36,616 nucleotides of DNA. Source: Chlorobiota bacterium. Its GTDB lineage: Bacteria; Bacteroidota; Bacteroidia; Bacteroidales; F082. Made by a program: the position numbers and the translations under genes. Shown here one piece after another: positions 24,707 through 32,766 of this stretch. The stretch is taken from assembly GCA_030618545.1 (NCBI GenBank), contig JAUXDH010000006.1, positions 1 to 36,616 of the forward strand, written 5' to 3'. The first letter of the stretch is position 1, and every line of letters starts with the position of its first letter. Below the pieces are notes generated by a model. That model was not told where the DNA came from. It was given only the letters and a program-made list of their open reading frames with translations, and did not search any database.

Positions 24707-25891
24707 TTAAAAGTTAGTAAAAGCAAGTACAAATGCAAGTACGGAAATGATAATGCCAATCATAAAGACATTGTAGGCAATTCTTAAGAGTTTGTATTTC
24801 TTTGCCAGAACTTTTCCAAGTGAATACTGGTCTTTGATCATCGTAGCATACAGGTTCTCATCATTTTTCATCAGTTTTCCAATAGCCCATTCGTAGTCGT
24901 CTAACTTCATGTTGTAGAAGTTTCCAAAAAACAGCAAGTTTACCTTATTGAGTTCAATATCCTCTTTGGTAAATGTGCCAGACGAGATATTCGGACGTGT
25001 GGAAAGAATGGCGAACACGATCGTCACAAGGCAAAAAAACAGAAAGATTAATGTGGGTAGAATGATGTTGGGCACCTCTTCAAACCGGGTAACAAGCACA
25101 GTCATTGCAATGGACATGATGATGGCATTGACCGAGATCAGAATATTAGACTTATTGTCAGCAATTGAACTCAGGTTGATCTGGTTGCGGGCAGTGAGCC
25201 TGAACATGGATTCAACCCCACGCGAATAACTTTTTGGCTTGGCTTTTTTTTGTTCTTTCTCGAGAAGTTTTTTCTCTTTTTGTTGTTCTAACATGAATAT
25301 TTCTTTTTGTATTAATTCTGAATTCTTTTTCTTTTTTGGCTGCAATTCTTTTTTTGCAAACTCTGTTTGATATTGATGTTTATTAAAAAACTTTAATGAC
25401 ATCGAATGGAAGTTGCGCCTGCCTATTTTTTCACCTGAAATGTTTATCCATTCTCTCCTCATTTTCTCAATACGCTCAAAATAATCTTCCTCGGTCAGGT
25501 GCATCAGGTCTGCATCGCAAAGAACCTGTGAAACCAGATCTTTTGGTTGCTGAGGCATAGCGGTAGCCATGATGGAGTTTTTTACCTGGGCGATCAATTC
25601 TTTGCTTGCACCATTAGATGACAAAAATTCTGAAGCGATTTTAATGCTTTCCTCTTCATGGTTGTCAGGGTCTACTGCATAGCCGGTATCGTGAAACCAT
25701 GAGCAAAGTTTAACAAGATTGATTTCATCCTCAGTTAAGCCGCTGTTTCTGCCAATAAATTCGGCACTCTCCACAACATATTCCGTATGATCGATTTTAT
25801 GGAATTCGATGCTGTCGGATAATTTATCAGCCATAAGTTGGGTGACATATTTACCTGCTTCCTGCACCAACTGATCATTTATTTTCATCAT
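24707..25891 (-). CDS. HD phosphohydrolase fused to Pycsar-type transmembrane effector (PycTM/DUF5706)
   Basis: A 394-residue protein in two parts. Residues 28-150 are an HD domain: FHKIDHTEYV (His31/His35), LCSWFHDTGYAVD (His67-Asp68) and VLCDADLMHL (Asp126/Asp128). A very basic, charged linker (about 185-235, ELQPKKKKNSELIQKE) follows. The C-terminal half matches the PycTM effector family: RLTARNQINLSSIADNKSNILISVNAIIMSIAMTVL, a second helix (PTLIFLFFCLVTIVFAILSTRP) and a final helix (YNVFMIGIIISVLAFVLAF). In Pycsar anti-phage defence such effectors respond to cCMP or cUMP and damage the membrane. No cyclase gene is directly adjacent. HD fusions of this kind recur in Bacteroidota; the role of the HD part is unknown, perhaps nucleotide hydrolysis. 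It is followed by the pyruvate-kinase-like gene. Confidence 0.85.
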   Translation of the reverse strand: MMKINDQLVQEAGKYVTQLMADKLSDSIEFHKIDHTEYVVESAEFIGRNSGLTEDEINLVKLCSWFHDTGYAVDPDNHEEESIKIASEFLSSNGASKELIAQVKNSIMATAMPQQPKDLVSQVLCDADLMHLTEEDYFERIEKMRREWINISGEKIGRRNFHSMSLKFFNKHQYQTEFAKKELQPKKKKNSELIQKEIFMLEQQKEKKLLEKEQKKAKPKSYSRGVESMFRLTARNQINLSSIADNKSNILISVNAIIMSIAMTVLVTRFEEVPNIILPTLIFLFFCLVTIVFAILSTRPNISSGTFTKEDIELNKVNLLFFGNFYNMKLDDYEWAIGKLMKNDENLYATMIKDQYSLGKVLAKKYKLLRIAYNVFMIGIIISVLAFVLAFTNF

Positions 25892-25930
25892 TTATTTTTA
25901 ATTATAGCTAGCATTGGGATTTACAATGCC

Positions 25931-26237
25931 GTCCCTATGGGACTCTGTTTACTGTATTTTCAATTTGCTATAAATATGTGGTCCCTACGGGACTTGGTTG
26001 TCTGCTTATTAATTTTGCTACAAATATATAGTCCCTAACGGGACTCTCTTTCTTGCTTATTTATTTTACTATAAAATTAATGTCCCGTTAAGGACGTTAA
26101 TTCCTGGTTTTAGGGTATCTCTTGATTATTTATTTTCATCATTAATTGTAGCTATCTTATCGTTTTTTATTTAGTCCCGTAGGGACTTGATGTTTATAGA
26201 AACACAATCAGAATGTTATTAAGAGTCCCATAGGGAC
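25931..26237. repeat. REP-like palindrome array, left of the transposase (six units)
   Basis: Palindromes of the form GTCCCTACGGGAC lie at 25931, 25981, 26031, 26082, 26174 and 26225. The first three are in one orientation (core TAT, TAC, TAAC). The next three are the reverse complement form (CGTTAA, CGTA, CATA). Centres within each group are 50-51 bases apart, and the AT-rich spacers of the first group resemble each other (TTTGCTATAAATAT type). This is a REP/BIME-like array, presumably the substrate of the adjacent Y1 transposase. Confidence 0.8.
26110..26155 (-). pseudogene. Broken duplicate of the HD-PycTM leader and first codons
   Basis: The minus strand reads TAGCTACAATTA then ATGATGAAAATAAATAATCA, which copies the true leader and start TAGCTATAATTA...ATGATGAAAATAAATGATCA at 25871-25910. 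The duplicate encodes only MMKINNQEIP before a stop. The copy lacks a 7-base segment of the leader. Confidence 0.65.
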
Positions 26238-26244
26238 GATATAT

Positions 26245-26706
26245 TTAATGTACGTCCTGTAAAATATAACGCTCATTATAATCAATGTTATATCTTTTTA
26301 AAAGTTCAAGATACTCCTCCGCAAATGTCTTCTTTTTATGATGATGCTCTTGATTCTGTATATATTTTATTACTCGATCAATGTGAGAATGAGAATAAGA
26401 AAAGGCCCCATAGCTTTCCTGCCATGTAAACTTTCCATTAATAAACCCTTTCTTATTAATCCAACCGGAAGATGATCCTTTTATATCCTGCAATAAATCC
26501 GGTATCAACTGATGCGGTTTATAGCCAATGAAAACATGAAGATGATTTGGCATCCCATTTATTGCAATTAATTTATGTTTATTGTTTTGTATTATTCCAG
26601 TGATATACCTGTAAAGTTCATTTTTCCAGACAAGTTGAATTAGTGATATTCTGTTTTGTACTGCGAATACAAATTGAATATACAATTGTGTATATGTGTT
26701 AGCCAT
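26245..26706 (-). mobile_element. REP-associated IS200-type Y1 transposase gene (RAYT-like)
   Basis: This is a protein-coding gene for a 153-residue transposase of the IS200/IS605 TnpA (Y1) family. The start MANTYTQLYIQFVFAVQNR is typical. HLHVFIG is the HUH metal-binding motif. The catalytic Tyr is probably in DRVIKYIQNQEHH. It is full length and appears intact. REP-like palindromes of one kind lie on both sides and none elsewhere in the window that I noticed, so it looks like a domesticated or semi-mobile RAYT that spreads the short palindromes, rather than a full IS with its own end hairpins. No TnpB/IscB accompanies it. Confidence 0.88.
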
Positions 26707-26721
26707 GATCTTTTATATATC

Positions 26722-26785
26722 GTCCCTACGGGACTCGGTTATTTTTGTGCTCAATTTACTATAAATATTTTATCCCTAACGGGAC
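26722..26785. repeat. REP-like palindromes, right of the transposase (two units)
   Basis: GTCCCTACGGGAC at 26722-26734 and ATCCCTAACGGGAC at 26772-26785 repeat the left-hand units, again 50-51 bases apart and with a similar spacer (TTTACTATAAATAT). The second has lost one arm base. Confidence 0.78.
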
Positions 26786-26897
26786 AAATATTAGAGGGTT
26801 AGCGATTTATTTTACGCTAATTTATGTTGAATTGTATCGATTCACTGTTTTGATAATTATTTATTAAATTCCATAATACCTGAAAAATTATCAATCA

Positions 26898-29800
26898 TTA
26901 AAACAAAAACTTAAACGTAAAGGTCAGTAAGCTATCTTCACTGGATCTGTTATAGGCCAGTGTCAGCGCTGTAAAATCAAAGGGGGTTAGCCATATCCCG
27001 ATACCATAACCGTCATGCCACCTGGTTGAGTTCTCTCCTTTTACCCACACCCTGCCTAAATCATTGAATATAAAAAACCCGGTTTGCCCATTGAAGACAT
27101 AACTTTTTATGTTCAGCAATTTGAACCGGATCTCGATATTGTTGTAGAAAGAAATATCACCACCAAAGCGATTGCTCCTGAACCCCCTGAGGTTGGTTTT
27201 GCCCCCTAAAAAATTCGCATGATAAAACTCATAATCTCCAATATTGATGGCTCCGCCAAAACGAATGGCAAATACCACTCGTGGATCTTTCGTGAAACTC
27301 AGGTAAAACCTCAAATCGGAGCGAAGCTTAACAAAGTTTTTTCCTTCCTCTCGCACACTATAAAAACCCAGGGCTTCGGTTTCCCATAGCACTCCTCTCT
27401 GAGGTAACACCTCATTGTTCCTTGTGTCAATCTGGTACATCACATTGATGCCTGCATAGTGATGCGGCAGATAAGCCGACGAATCAAGTAATTGAGGAAA
27501 GGCATCACCAATAAACCTGTCGGCAGTGTCAGTGACTTTGAAGTACTGGTAGAAAGCCCCAAATGAATAATAAAAGTTATCGCTGATGGTCTGCTTAAGG
27601 GCCAGGTTTAACCAGGAATACTGATATCTTACACGGTAGTATTTTTGATCAAACTCTTTTTTTGTCTCATTACCTATTCCATAAAAGTTGTCGACATTGC
27701 GAGGAAAACTTGTCTGGGCATCTATTGTCAGATCAAATACTTGTGAAATGGAAGAAAATAAGCCCTCATAGCTGATAGAGAATGCAGCAGTACGAAATGC
27801 AAGCCTTCCCCTGATCTTATGAAATGTAGAATCCCTGAAATTATAGCGGTTTATGTTTACTCCTCCACCAACGATAATCCCGTCATCCACATTGTATCCA
27901 ACAAGCAATATGGGAGTAGTCTTGTTGAATTTAAACTGTTTTCTGTCGTAATTATTTACTGATTTCTTCCTGGATAACTGAAGCCGTGTTTCATTGCTTT
28001 TAATGATCACATTGTCTTTATCCTTCCTGTCGTAAACAATGGTCTTCCTGCCCACGCTGTTTACCGATGACCGGTCGATGATGGAATCTTTTCCCTTTCC
28101 TCCAATGATGCGGACCTTGATCCCTTTCTTTCCTGTGCCACTTACTATAAACGAATCTTTACCCTTCAGTCCATATAACCTGACCTCATTGGTTTCATTA
28201 TGTTTAAAATCGCGGAAGTAAAGTTGTTCTTTCACTTTTCCTTTTTTCTTGCTGAGAGCATAAACCGCCACTTCGGTGTCTCCATTTTCCTGGCGTTTTA
28301 CATCGAAAAGCTCGCGCTCATTGGTGCCTACAACATCCACTGTTTTTGAAAGAAACCTGTAATACTCGTCTGCATATCCGGGAAGAAGTTCTCTTCTTGA
28401 GATTAACTTTTGCTCAATGTCGCGGCCGGTTGAATCATAGATATTTTCCGGTAAGGATCGAATGGCTTCATGAATGATTGAATCAGTTATACTGGTTTGA
28501 ATGTCCTTTGCTATCGAAGTCCAATCGCTGAGTTCAGGCTCGGTCATAAATGACCTGTCGAAATACCTGGCATTGAATCCCAGCCCTTCCACATTTTTAA
28601 TTTCATAGTCGAATCCCTGGAATTTTGGCTGCACCCACTTACGTGTGGCTATCCACATGAGTACACCTTGATTTACAAAGTACACCTGGTCGCGGTCGCG
28701 TGGAATGGGTCGATAAATTGTTTTCTTTTTTTCTTTAAAACTTGCCCATCTCCACTGGTCGTCATGGCGATCCCAATCATTGATCAGCATGTCGAACAGG
28801 CGTGCCCGAACAACGGATTGCTGGTCTACCCTGTGATCAGGGTCATCCTGGGTCTTGTCAATGACTTTAGCCGTATTCACTATTTTTTCCGAGCGATTGA
28901 AGCTCTCAATGTCGTCACGGTTTCCGGCAGGTCTTTCCTCGAAAAGAAACACACCATTCGCCATTTCTTCCCGGTAGATACCTAAACGGGGATCATCAGG
29001 CACCCAGACAATCTTCGGATTGGTATGCATCACTCCGGCGGCATCGGCGAGCAAAGGGACGGTGATGGCAGAAAAAGGATGTGAGGCGGAAATGCCATCC
29101 TGTACAGCATCAGCAGCAATAGTGTTTTGCATGTTTTCGGCAATTGCTTTCTCCACATATTTTTCAACCGACCTCAGGACATATTGTTTACCATCTTTAT
29201 CCTCCATCCTGATAGACCTGGTTTGCATGCCTCCGCCGCGTTTGATGATCGAAAGGCCTCCCTTTTCTATGCCAATATCAAAGACCGGTAACTCCACCGG
29301 GGCGTTCCAGATGTTTCGATAATTATCACCCATCCAGAACCTGAGAAATCTTCCTCTCATATAAATATCACTTAACCTGACCTGAACCACACTATCAGAA
29401 AAATCAAGACGCTGCAGTTCTTTGTCTGTTTTTTTCCGGTTAAATACGGGTTTGCTGAATAGCATTTTATTGTAAGTGGTTTCACCCATCCGGCTGCTGT
29501 CGGGACTGATAAATTCCATCCAGACATTGCCATTGGAATAAAATGATAATTTATTGAATCCGGCATTTGCGTAAGCGAAGTCTGTCTTTTTCTTTCTTCT
29601 CGCGATGTAGCTACCCTCACCTCCGCCACCACTCACAATGTGATGCAGGCTGTCCTTTTCGAAATACTGCAGGTTGTGTTCATGGCCTGCAGCATAAATC
29701 ACATTGGGATAGTCCAGGAGGATATCCAGTAGTGTCTCTTTAAAAATCTTGTAATCCGGATGCGAAAGGTCCTGCGTATGCCCCAGGTATTTTCTGTAAC

Positions 29801-30644
29801 CAGTGTAGATAAATCCGGGTAATGGAAGGTAGAACCAATTCTTAAATTCCAGCAGCGGAAACAACAGATAGGAAGCAGGAAAATATCCTCCGTGCTTACC
29901 CACGCTGAACAATGGATGATGGGAGGCAAGGATGACTTTTTTATTCCGGTTTCTTCTGATGGCATCCTCAATTTGGATGAAAATTTCATTTTCCTCCACA
30001 AACCCACATTCGCCATCTGTGCCGGGTTTGTCGTATTTATGAAAATACCATTGTGAATCGAAAACGATCAATGTGATATCCTGTGATAAGGCAATTTCTA
30101 CGGGGCCGGGACAACCACCGTCAGGCAGGTATACATTCTCCTGATCAAAATATTGTTCTATGTATACCTCCTCATTTAACACAGACTGCAATCCCTGTTT
30201 TCTTCCTCTTGACCAATCATGATTACCAGGTAAAAAGGCTAGCTGTCCTTCAAAACCATCAAATGTGTTGAGGATATGCTTCAGGTTTTTATCTGCCTCA
30301 TCGAAGCCTTTTTCTGTTGAATCCGGTAATCCCAGTGGGTACAGGATGTCACCCAAAACAACCACAGCACTTTCTTTATTCTCCGTTGAAATATGGTTCT
30401 TAAGAAGTTTCAGGTTCTCACTGTCCGGCAGGGGATATTTTATATCTCCAATCAGGTAAACGGTATACAAAAGTCCGGTAGAATCTTCAGATGTACCTGG
30501 CTTCCGGTTTTCATTCCCCGGAGCATAATAGATTTTTTGTGAAAACCCTGCTGCAAATGAAAACAGCAGGATCGTGGATATGATTGTTTTATATATGCAT
30601 TTCCTCAAAACTGTTTGGACATCAAAATGGCTTCTTTGCTTCAA
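26898..30644 (-). CDS. Calcineurin-like phosphoesterase / Fam20-HipA-like kinase signature / Omp85 barrel fusion
   Basis: A 1248-residue exported protein (signal KTIISTILLFSFAAGFSQ). Residues about 60-390 form a metallophosphoesterase: LIGDIKYP, VVLGDILYP, LPGNHDW, ILASHHPLF and AAGHEHNLQ. Residues about 460-760 contain YVLRSVEKYVEK, VFLFEERP, FDMLINDWDRHDDQW and PIPRDRDQVYF. The DRH and following D-rich motifs resemble Fam20/HipA-type kinases (inference). About 800-880 is a repetitive GKDSFIVSGTG-type strand region. The last 370 residues are an Omp85/BamA-type barrel with the conserved LRGFRSNRFGG loop and a terminal Phe. The likely location is the outer membrane with the enzymatic parts in the periplasm. 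Its start overlaps the SdiA-regulated-type gene by 23 bases, so translation is probably coupled. Confidence 0.85.
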   Translation of the reverse strand: MKQRSHFDVQTVLRKCIYKTIISTILLFSFAAGFSQKIYYAPGNENRKPGTSEDSTGLLYTVYLIGDIKYPLPDSENLKLLKNHISTENKESAVVVLGDILYPLGLPDSTEKGFDEADKNLKHILNTFDGFEGQLAFLPGNHDWSRGRKQGLQSVLNEEVYIEQYFDQENVYLPDGGCPGPVEIALSQDITLIVFDSQWYFHKYDKPGTDGECGFVEENEIFIQIEDAIRRNRNKKVILASHHPLFSVGKHGGYFPASYLLFPLLEFKNWFYLPLPGFIYTGYRKYLGHTQDLSHPDYKIFKETLLDILLDYPNVIYAAGHEHNLQYFEKDSLHHIVSGGGGEGSYIARRKKKTDFAYANAGFNKLSFYSNGNVWMEFISPDSSRMGETTYNKMLFSKPVFNRKKTDKELQRLDFSDSVVQVRLSDIYMRGRFLRFWMGDNYRNIWNAPVELPVFDIGIEKGGLSIIKRGGGMQTRSIRMEDKDGKQYVLRSVEKYVEKAIAENMQNTIAADAVQDGISASHPFSAITVPLLADAAGVMHTNPKIVWVPDDPRLGIYREEMANGVFLFEERPAGNRDDIESFNRSEKIVNTAKVIDKTQDDPDHRVDQQSVVRARLFDMLINDWDRHDDQWRWASFKEKKKTIYRPIPRDRDQVYFVNQGVLMWIATRKWVQPKFQGFDYEIKNVEGLGFNARYFDRSFMTEPELSDWTSIAKDIQTSITDSIIHEAIRSLPENIYDSTGRDIEQKLISRRELLPGYADEYYRFLSKTVDVVGTNERELFDVKRQENGDTEVAVYALSKKKGKVKEQLYFRDFKHNETNEVRLYGLKGKDSFIVSGTGKKGIKVRIIGGKGKDSIIDRSSVNSVGRKTIVYDRKDKDNVIIKSNETRLQLSRKKSVNNYDRKQFKFNKTTPILLVGYNVDDGIIVGGGVNINRYNFRDSTFHKIRGRLAFRTAAFSISYEGLFSSISQVFDLTIDAQTSFPRNVDNFYGIGNETKKEFDQKYYRVRYQYSWLNLALKQTISDNFYYSFGAFYQYFKVTDTADRFIGDAFPQLLDSSAYLPHHYAGINVMYQIDTRNNEVLPQRGVLWETEALGFYSVREEGKNFVKLRSDLRFYLSFTKDPRVVFAIRFGGAINIGDYEFYHANFLGGKTNLRGFRSNRFGGDISFYNNIEIRFKLLNIKSYVFNGQTGFFIFNDLGRVWVKGENSTRWHDGYGIGIWLTPFDFTALTLAYNRSSEDSLLTFTFKFLF

Positions 30645-31557
30645 ACATTAAAATGGTTCCTTTCTTATCATCTCCTTCATTTGCTATGTAGAGTTTCCCG
30701 TCAGAGCCGAAACACATTCCTTCGGGCTGCGGGTAATATTTTGACCTGAGTTTGATCATTGCCAGCATCCTTCCCTCCCTGGAAAAAACCATCATCAGGT
30801 TTCCAACTGATCCCATGATATAGAAGTTTCCTGTTATGGGATGAATTGCAATACCAGAAGGCTGGAACGACAGGTCACCTTTGGAGCCGTCGAAATAGGC
30901 CAGCAGTTCAATTCCCAGTTGGGTCATGGTGTTGTAGTTTTTGTAGTACTTGACGGTATCCATCACCACCAACAAAAAGGGATTCAGGTTGAGCTGTTTC
31001 TTTTCCAGGTCGAAACTGTATAAGGCTTTGAACTCCTTACCCTCTTTTTCATCAAGGAAAGGATGCCCTTTACAAGCGATCAGTAAAGTATGGCTGATGG
31101 GATCATATGCCAGACCTTCGGCATCATTCTTTTTTGACAATTCTGTAGGATACTTTGTGCTTCCCGGGTTTTCAACCTCCAGGTAATTCATCACTTCATA
31201 CAGGGTGCCATTGCTTTTAAGGATCCATGCATTTTTGTCTATTATTTCAACACCCTCGTAATCACCGTCCTCGCCGAAATATATTTTCCGCTCAACTTCT
31301 CCTGATTGTAAATTAAAAATGTACACATTTCCTTTCTCATCCTGGATACAAGCCAGTCGATGCTCATCGATCATGCTCAGGCCGGAGATCTCCACCAGCT
31401 TTTTAGGTAATTCCCATTTTTGATCTGGCTCGGCCAACTCGTATGGGAATTGATAATCTTTCTGTTCGAAGAGCCTGTACTTGTCAAACTCCTGGGCGTA
31501 AGAGGATGAAATACATACAGATGCCAACAGTAGATAAATGAAAAGTTTAGCCTGCAT
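30622..31557 (-). CDS. SdiA-regulated-type exported beta-propeller protein
   Basis: A 311-residue protein with a signal peptide (KLFIYLLLASVCISSSYAQ) and a propeller of the SdiA-regulated (YjiK-like) family: KKLVEISGLSMIDEHRLACIQDEKGNVYIFNL, DGDYEGVEIIDKNAWILKSNGTLYEV, KNDAEGLAYDPISHTLLIACKG, QPSGIAIHPITGNFYIMGS and YPQPEGMCFGSDGKLYIANEGD. The repeated EG/SG motifs are characteristic. The biochemical role is unknown; relatives are often in envelope or phosphate-related clusters. It overlaps the upstream DUF2652 gene by 11 bases and the downstream phosphoesterase/Omp85 gene by 23, so the three look like one operon. Confidence 0.85.
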   Translation of the reverse strand: MQAKLFIYLLLASVCISSSYAQEFDKYRLFEQKDYQFPYELAEPDQKWELPKKLVEISGLSMIDEHRLACIQDEKGNVYIFNLQSGEVERKIYFGEDGDYEGVEIIDKNAWILKSNGTLYEVMNYLEVENPGSTKYPTELSKKNDAEGLAYDPISHTLLIACKGHPFLDEKEGKEFKALYSFDLEKKQLNLNPFLLVVMDTVKYYKNYNTMTQLGIELLAYFDGSKGDLSFQPSGIAIHPITGNFYIMGSVGNLMMVFSREGRMLAMIKLRSKYYPQPEGMCFGSDGKLYIANEGDDKKGTILMFEAKKPF

Positions 31558-32629
31558 TTTCTTCGCTTACCTTTTTTAATTTGTTTAGTCCATCTTCTGT
31601 TTGCTTCTGAAGCATTTTACGGACTGTCGATTTCATGATCCTTCCAAAAAAAGACTTAATCTTGAAGTCCACTTCCACACGTACCACAGTTCTGTCTCCC
31701 TTTTTCTCAAAAGTGTAAATACTGATGATGTCCCTTAATCCTTTAAATTCATTTAGCCGCTCCCCATAAACTATCTGATCTTTATTCTCTAATCTGCCAA
31801 GAGATTCAATATCCAGGGTGTAAGGTCCTACAAGACAAGTATGCAGGGTGCCGGTCTGATTCAGGCCTTTCCCATGCATCACAATATCCTTGATGTCTTC
31901 ATTCCATTCCAATCGTTTTTCAAAGCTGATAAAGTTTTCATAAACCCGGTCAACAGAAGCGAAAATTGTACTTTCAGATTTGATCTTCTCCTGACTCAAT
32001 TCAGGAAAGGTTACCGGAGGTGCATCGGGTAGCCGGGTATGCAATTTCCTCAATGAAATGTAAGAATAGGATACTTCACCTAAATTGTCGAATGAATCCT
32101 TTCCATGCCGGATCTCCAGTCTGTCAGGTGCATCAGGATCCAGCGTGTCATTGTCAGGCTGAATATTATCGGTAAATAACACATACTCCCTATCAGCTAT
32201 CGAGTTCTTCAACAACCGATGTGCGAGTATCACATCAGACCCATGCAGTTTTTCGTGGTCTTTAATCTGTATTTTTTCTACCTGGCCTGCATGAATAATG
32301 AACTTTAAGGAAAGCTGTGATGCCGTTTCACAGGCACCGCATCTGCAGATGCGTTCGGTATCATATCTGCGGAGATGGCTGTGAAAGTTTTTGAAAGTAT
32401 GCTGACACTGATTTATCAAGTCGGTCAGGGAAGGATCATCATCATTGTAACATAGCACGGCATCTCCTTCAACTTCTGAGACGATCATACCGGTAATATC
32501 TGAATTGATGATGATTTCAAGCAATTCCGAAATGATGTGACGGCTGTGACTGATTTCTGTATTGCTGACAAATTCAGTGAATCCGGAGATATCAGGTATA
32601 AATATTAAAGTTGCTTTGCTTTCAGTCAT
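31547..32629 (-). CDS. DUF2652 class III cyclase-like domain plus SRPBCC domain
   Basis: A 360-residue soluble protein. The N-terminal 190 residues are DUF2652, related to class III nucleotidyl cyclases. IFIPDISGFTEF holds the first metal Asp (13), and EVEGDAVLCY the second (56). The position that selects the base in adenylate cyclases (Lys) is Glu here, and the transition-state Asn is replaced in DVILAHRL, while Arg stays. A Cys cluster (CRCGAC) typical of DUF2652 may bind a metal. Residues about 215-350 are an SRPBCC/polyketide-cyclase-like ligand-binding fold (FASVDRVYENFISFEKRLEWNEDI). Catalysis is doubtful; a sensor or regulator is equally possible. It is first of the three-gene operon with the SdiA-type and phosphoesterase/Omp85 genes. 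Confidence 0.84.
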   Translation of the reverse strand: MTESKATLIFIPDISGFTEFVSNTEISHSRHIISELLEIIINSDITGMIVSEVEGDAVLCYNDDDPSLTDLINQCQHTFKNFHSHLRRYDTERICRCGACETASQLSLKFIIHAGQVEKIQIKDHEKLHGSDVILAHRLLKNSIADREYVLFTDNIQPDNDTLDPDAPDRLEIRHGKDSFDNLGEVSYSYISLRKLHTRLPDAPPVTFPELSQEKIKSESTIFASVDRVYENFISFEKRLEWNEDIKDIVMHGKGLNQTGTLHTCLVGPYTLDIESLGRLENKDQIVYGERLNEFKGLRDIISIYTFEKKGDRTVVRVEVDFKIKSFFGRIMKSTVRKMLQKQTEDGLNKLKKVSEENAG

Positions 32630-32721
32630 TTTTTATTTGGTGGTTTTCCTGCACGGAAAAGAGTAGCGTTGTCTTTTGCTTTCCTCTCCTCTCAGCTCTA
32701 TTTCACCTATTTTATTTGCGA

Positions 32722-32754
32722 CTAAGGTAGTATTGATTTCCAACTTATTCAAAA
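32722..32754 (-). promoter_or_regulatory. Candidate promoter of the DUF2652 operon
   Basis: The minus strand reads TTTTG, 20 bases, then TACCTTAG, a one-mismatch fit to TTTG/TAnnTTTG. The start of transcription would be some 85 bases before the ATG at 32629. Confidence 0.35.
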
Positions 32755-32766
32755 GATCTTCTGAAA

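Larger units (their letters stand above)
25892..26244. other. REP-rich noncoding region upstream of the HD-PycTM gene
   Basis: This 353-base gap holds six REP-like palindromes, a second broken copy of the HD-PycTM gene start (26110-26155) and AT-rich sequence. No TAnnTTTG element was found close to the HD-PycTM ATG. Confidence 0.7.

Noticed and set aside
25931-26237. CRISPR-like look of evenly spaced repeats
   Set aside because: The repeated part is only 13-14 bases and palindromic, the spacers resemble each other, the orientation switches halfway, no cas genes are near and a Y1 transposase is adjacent. A REP/BIME array fits better.
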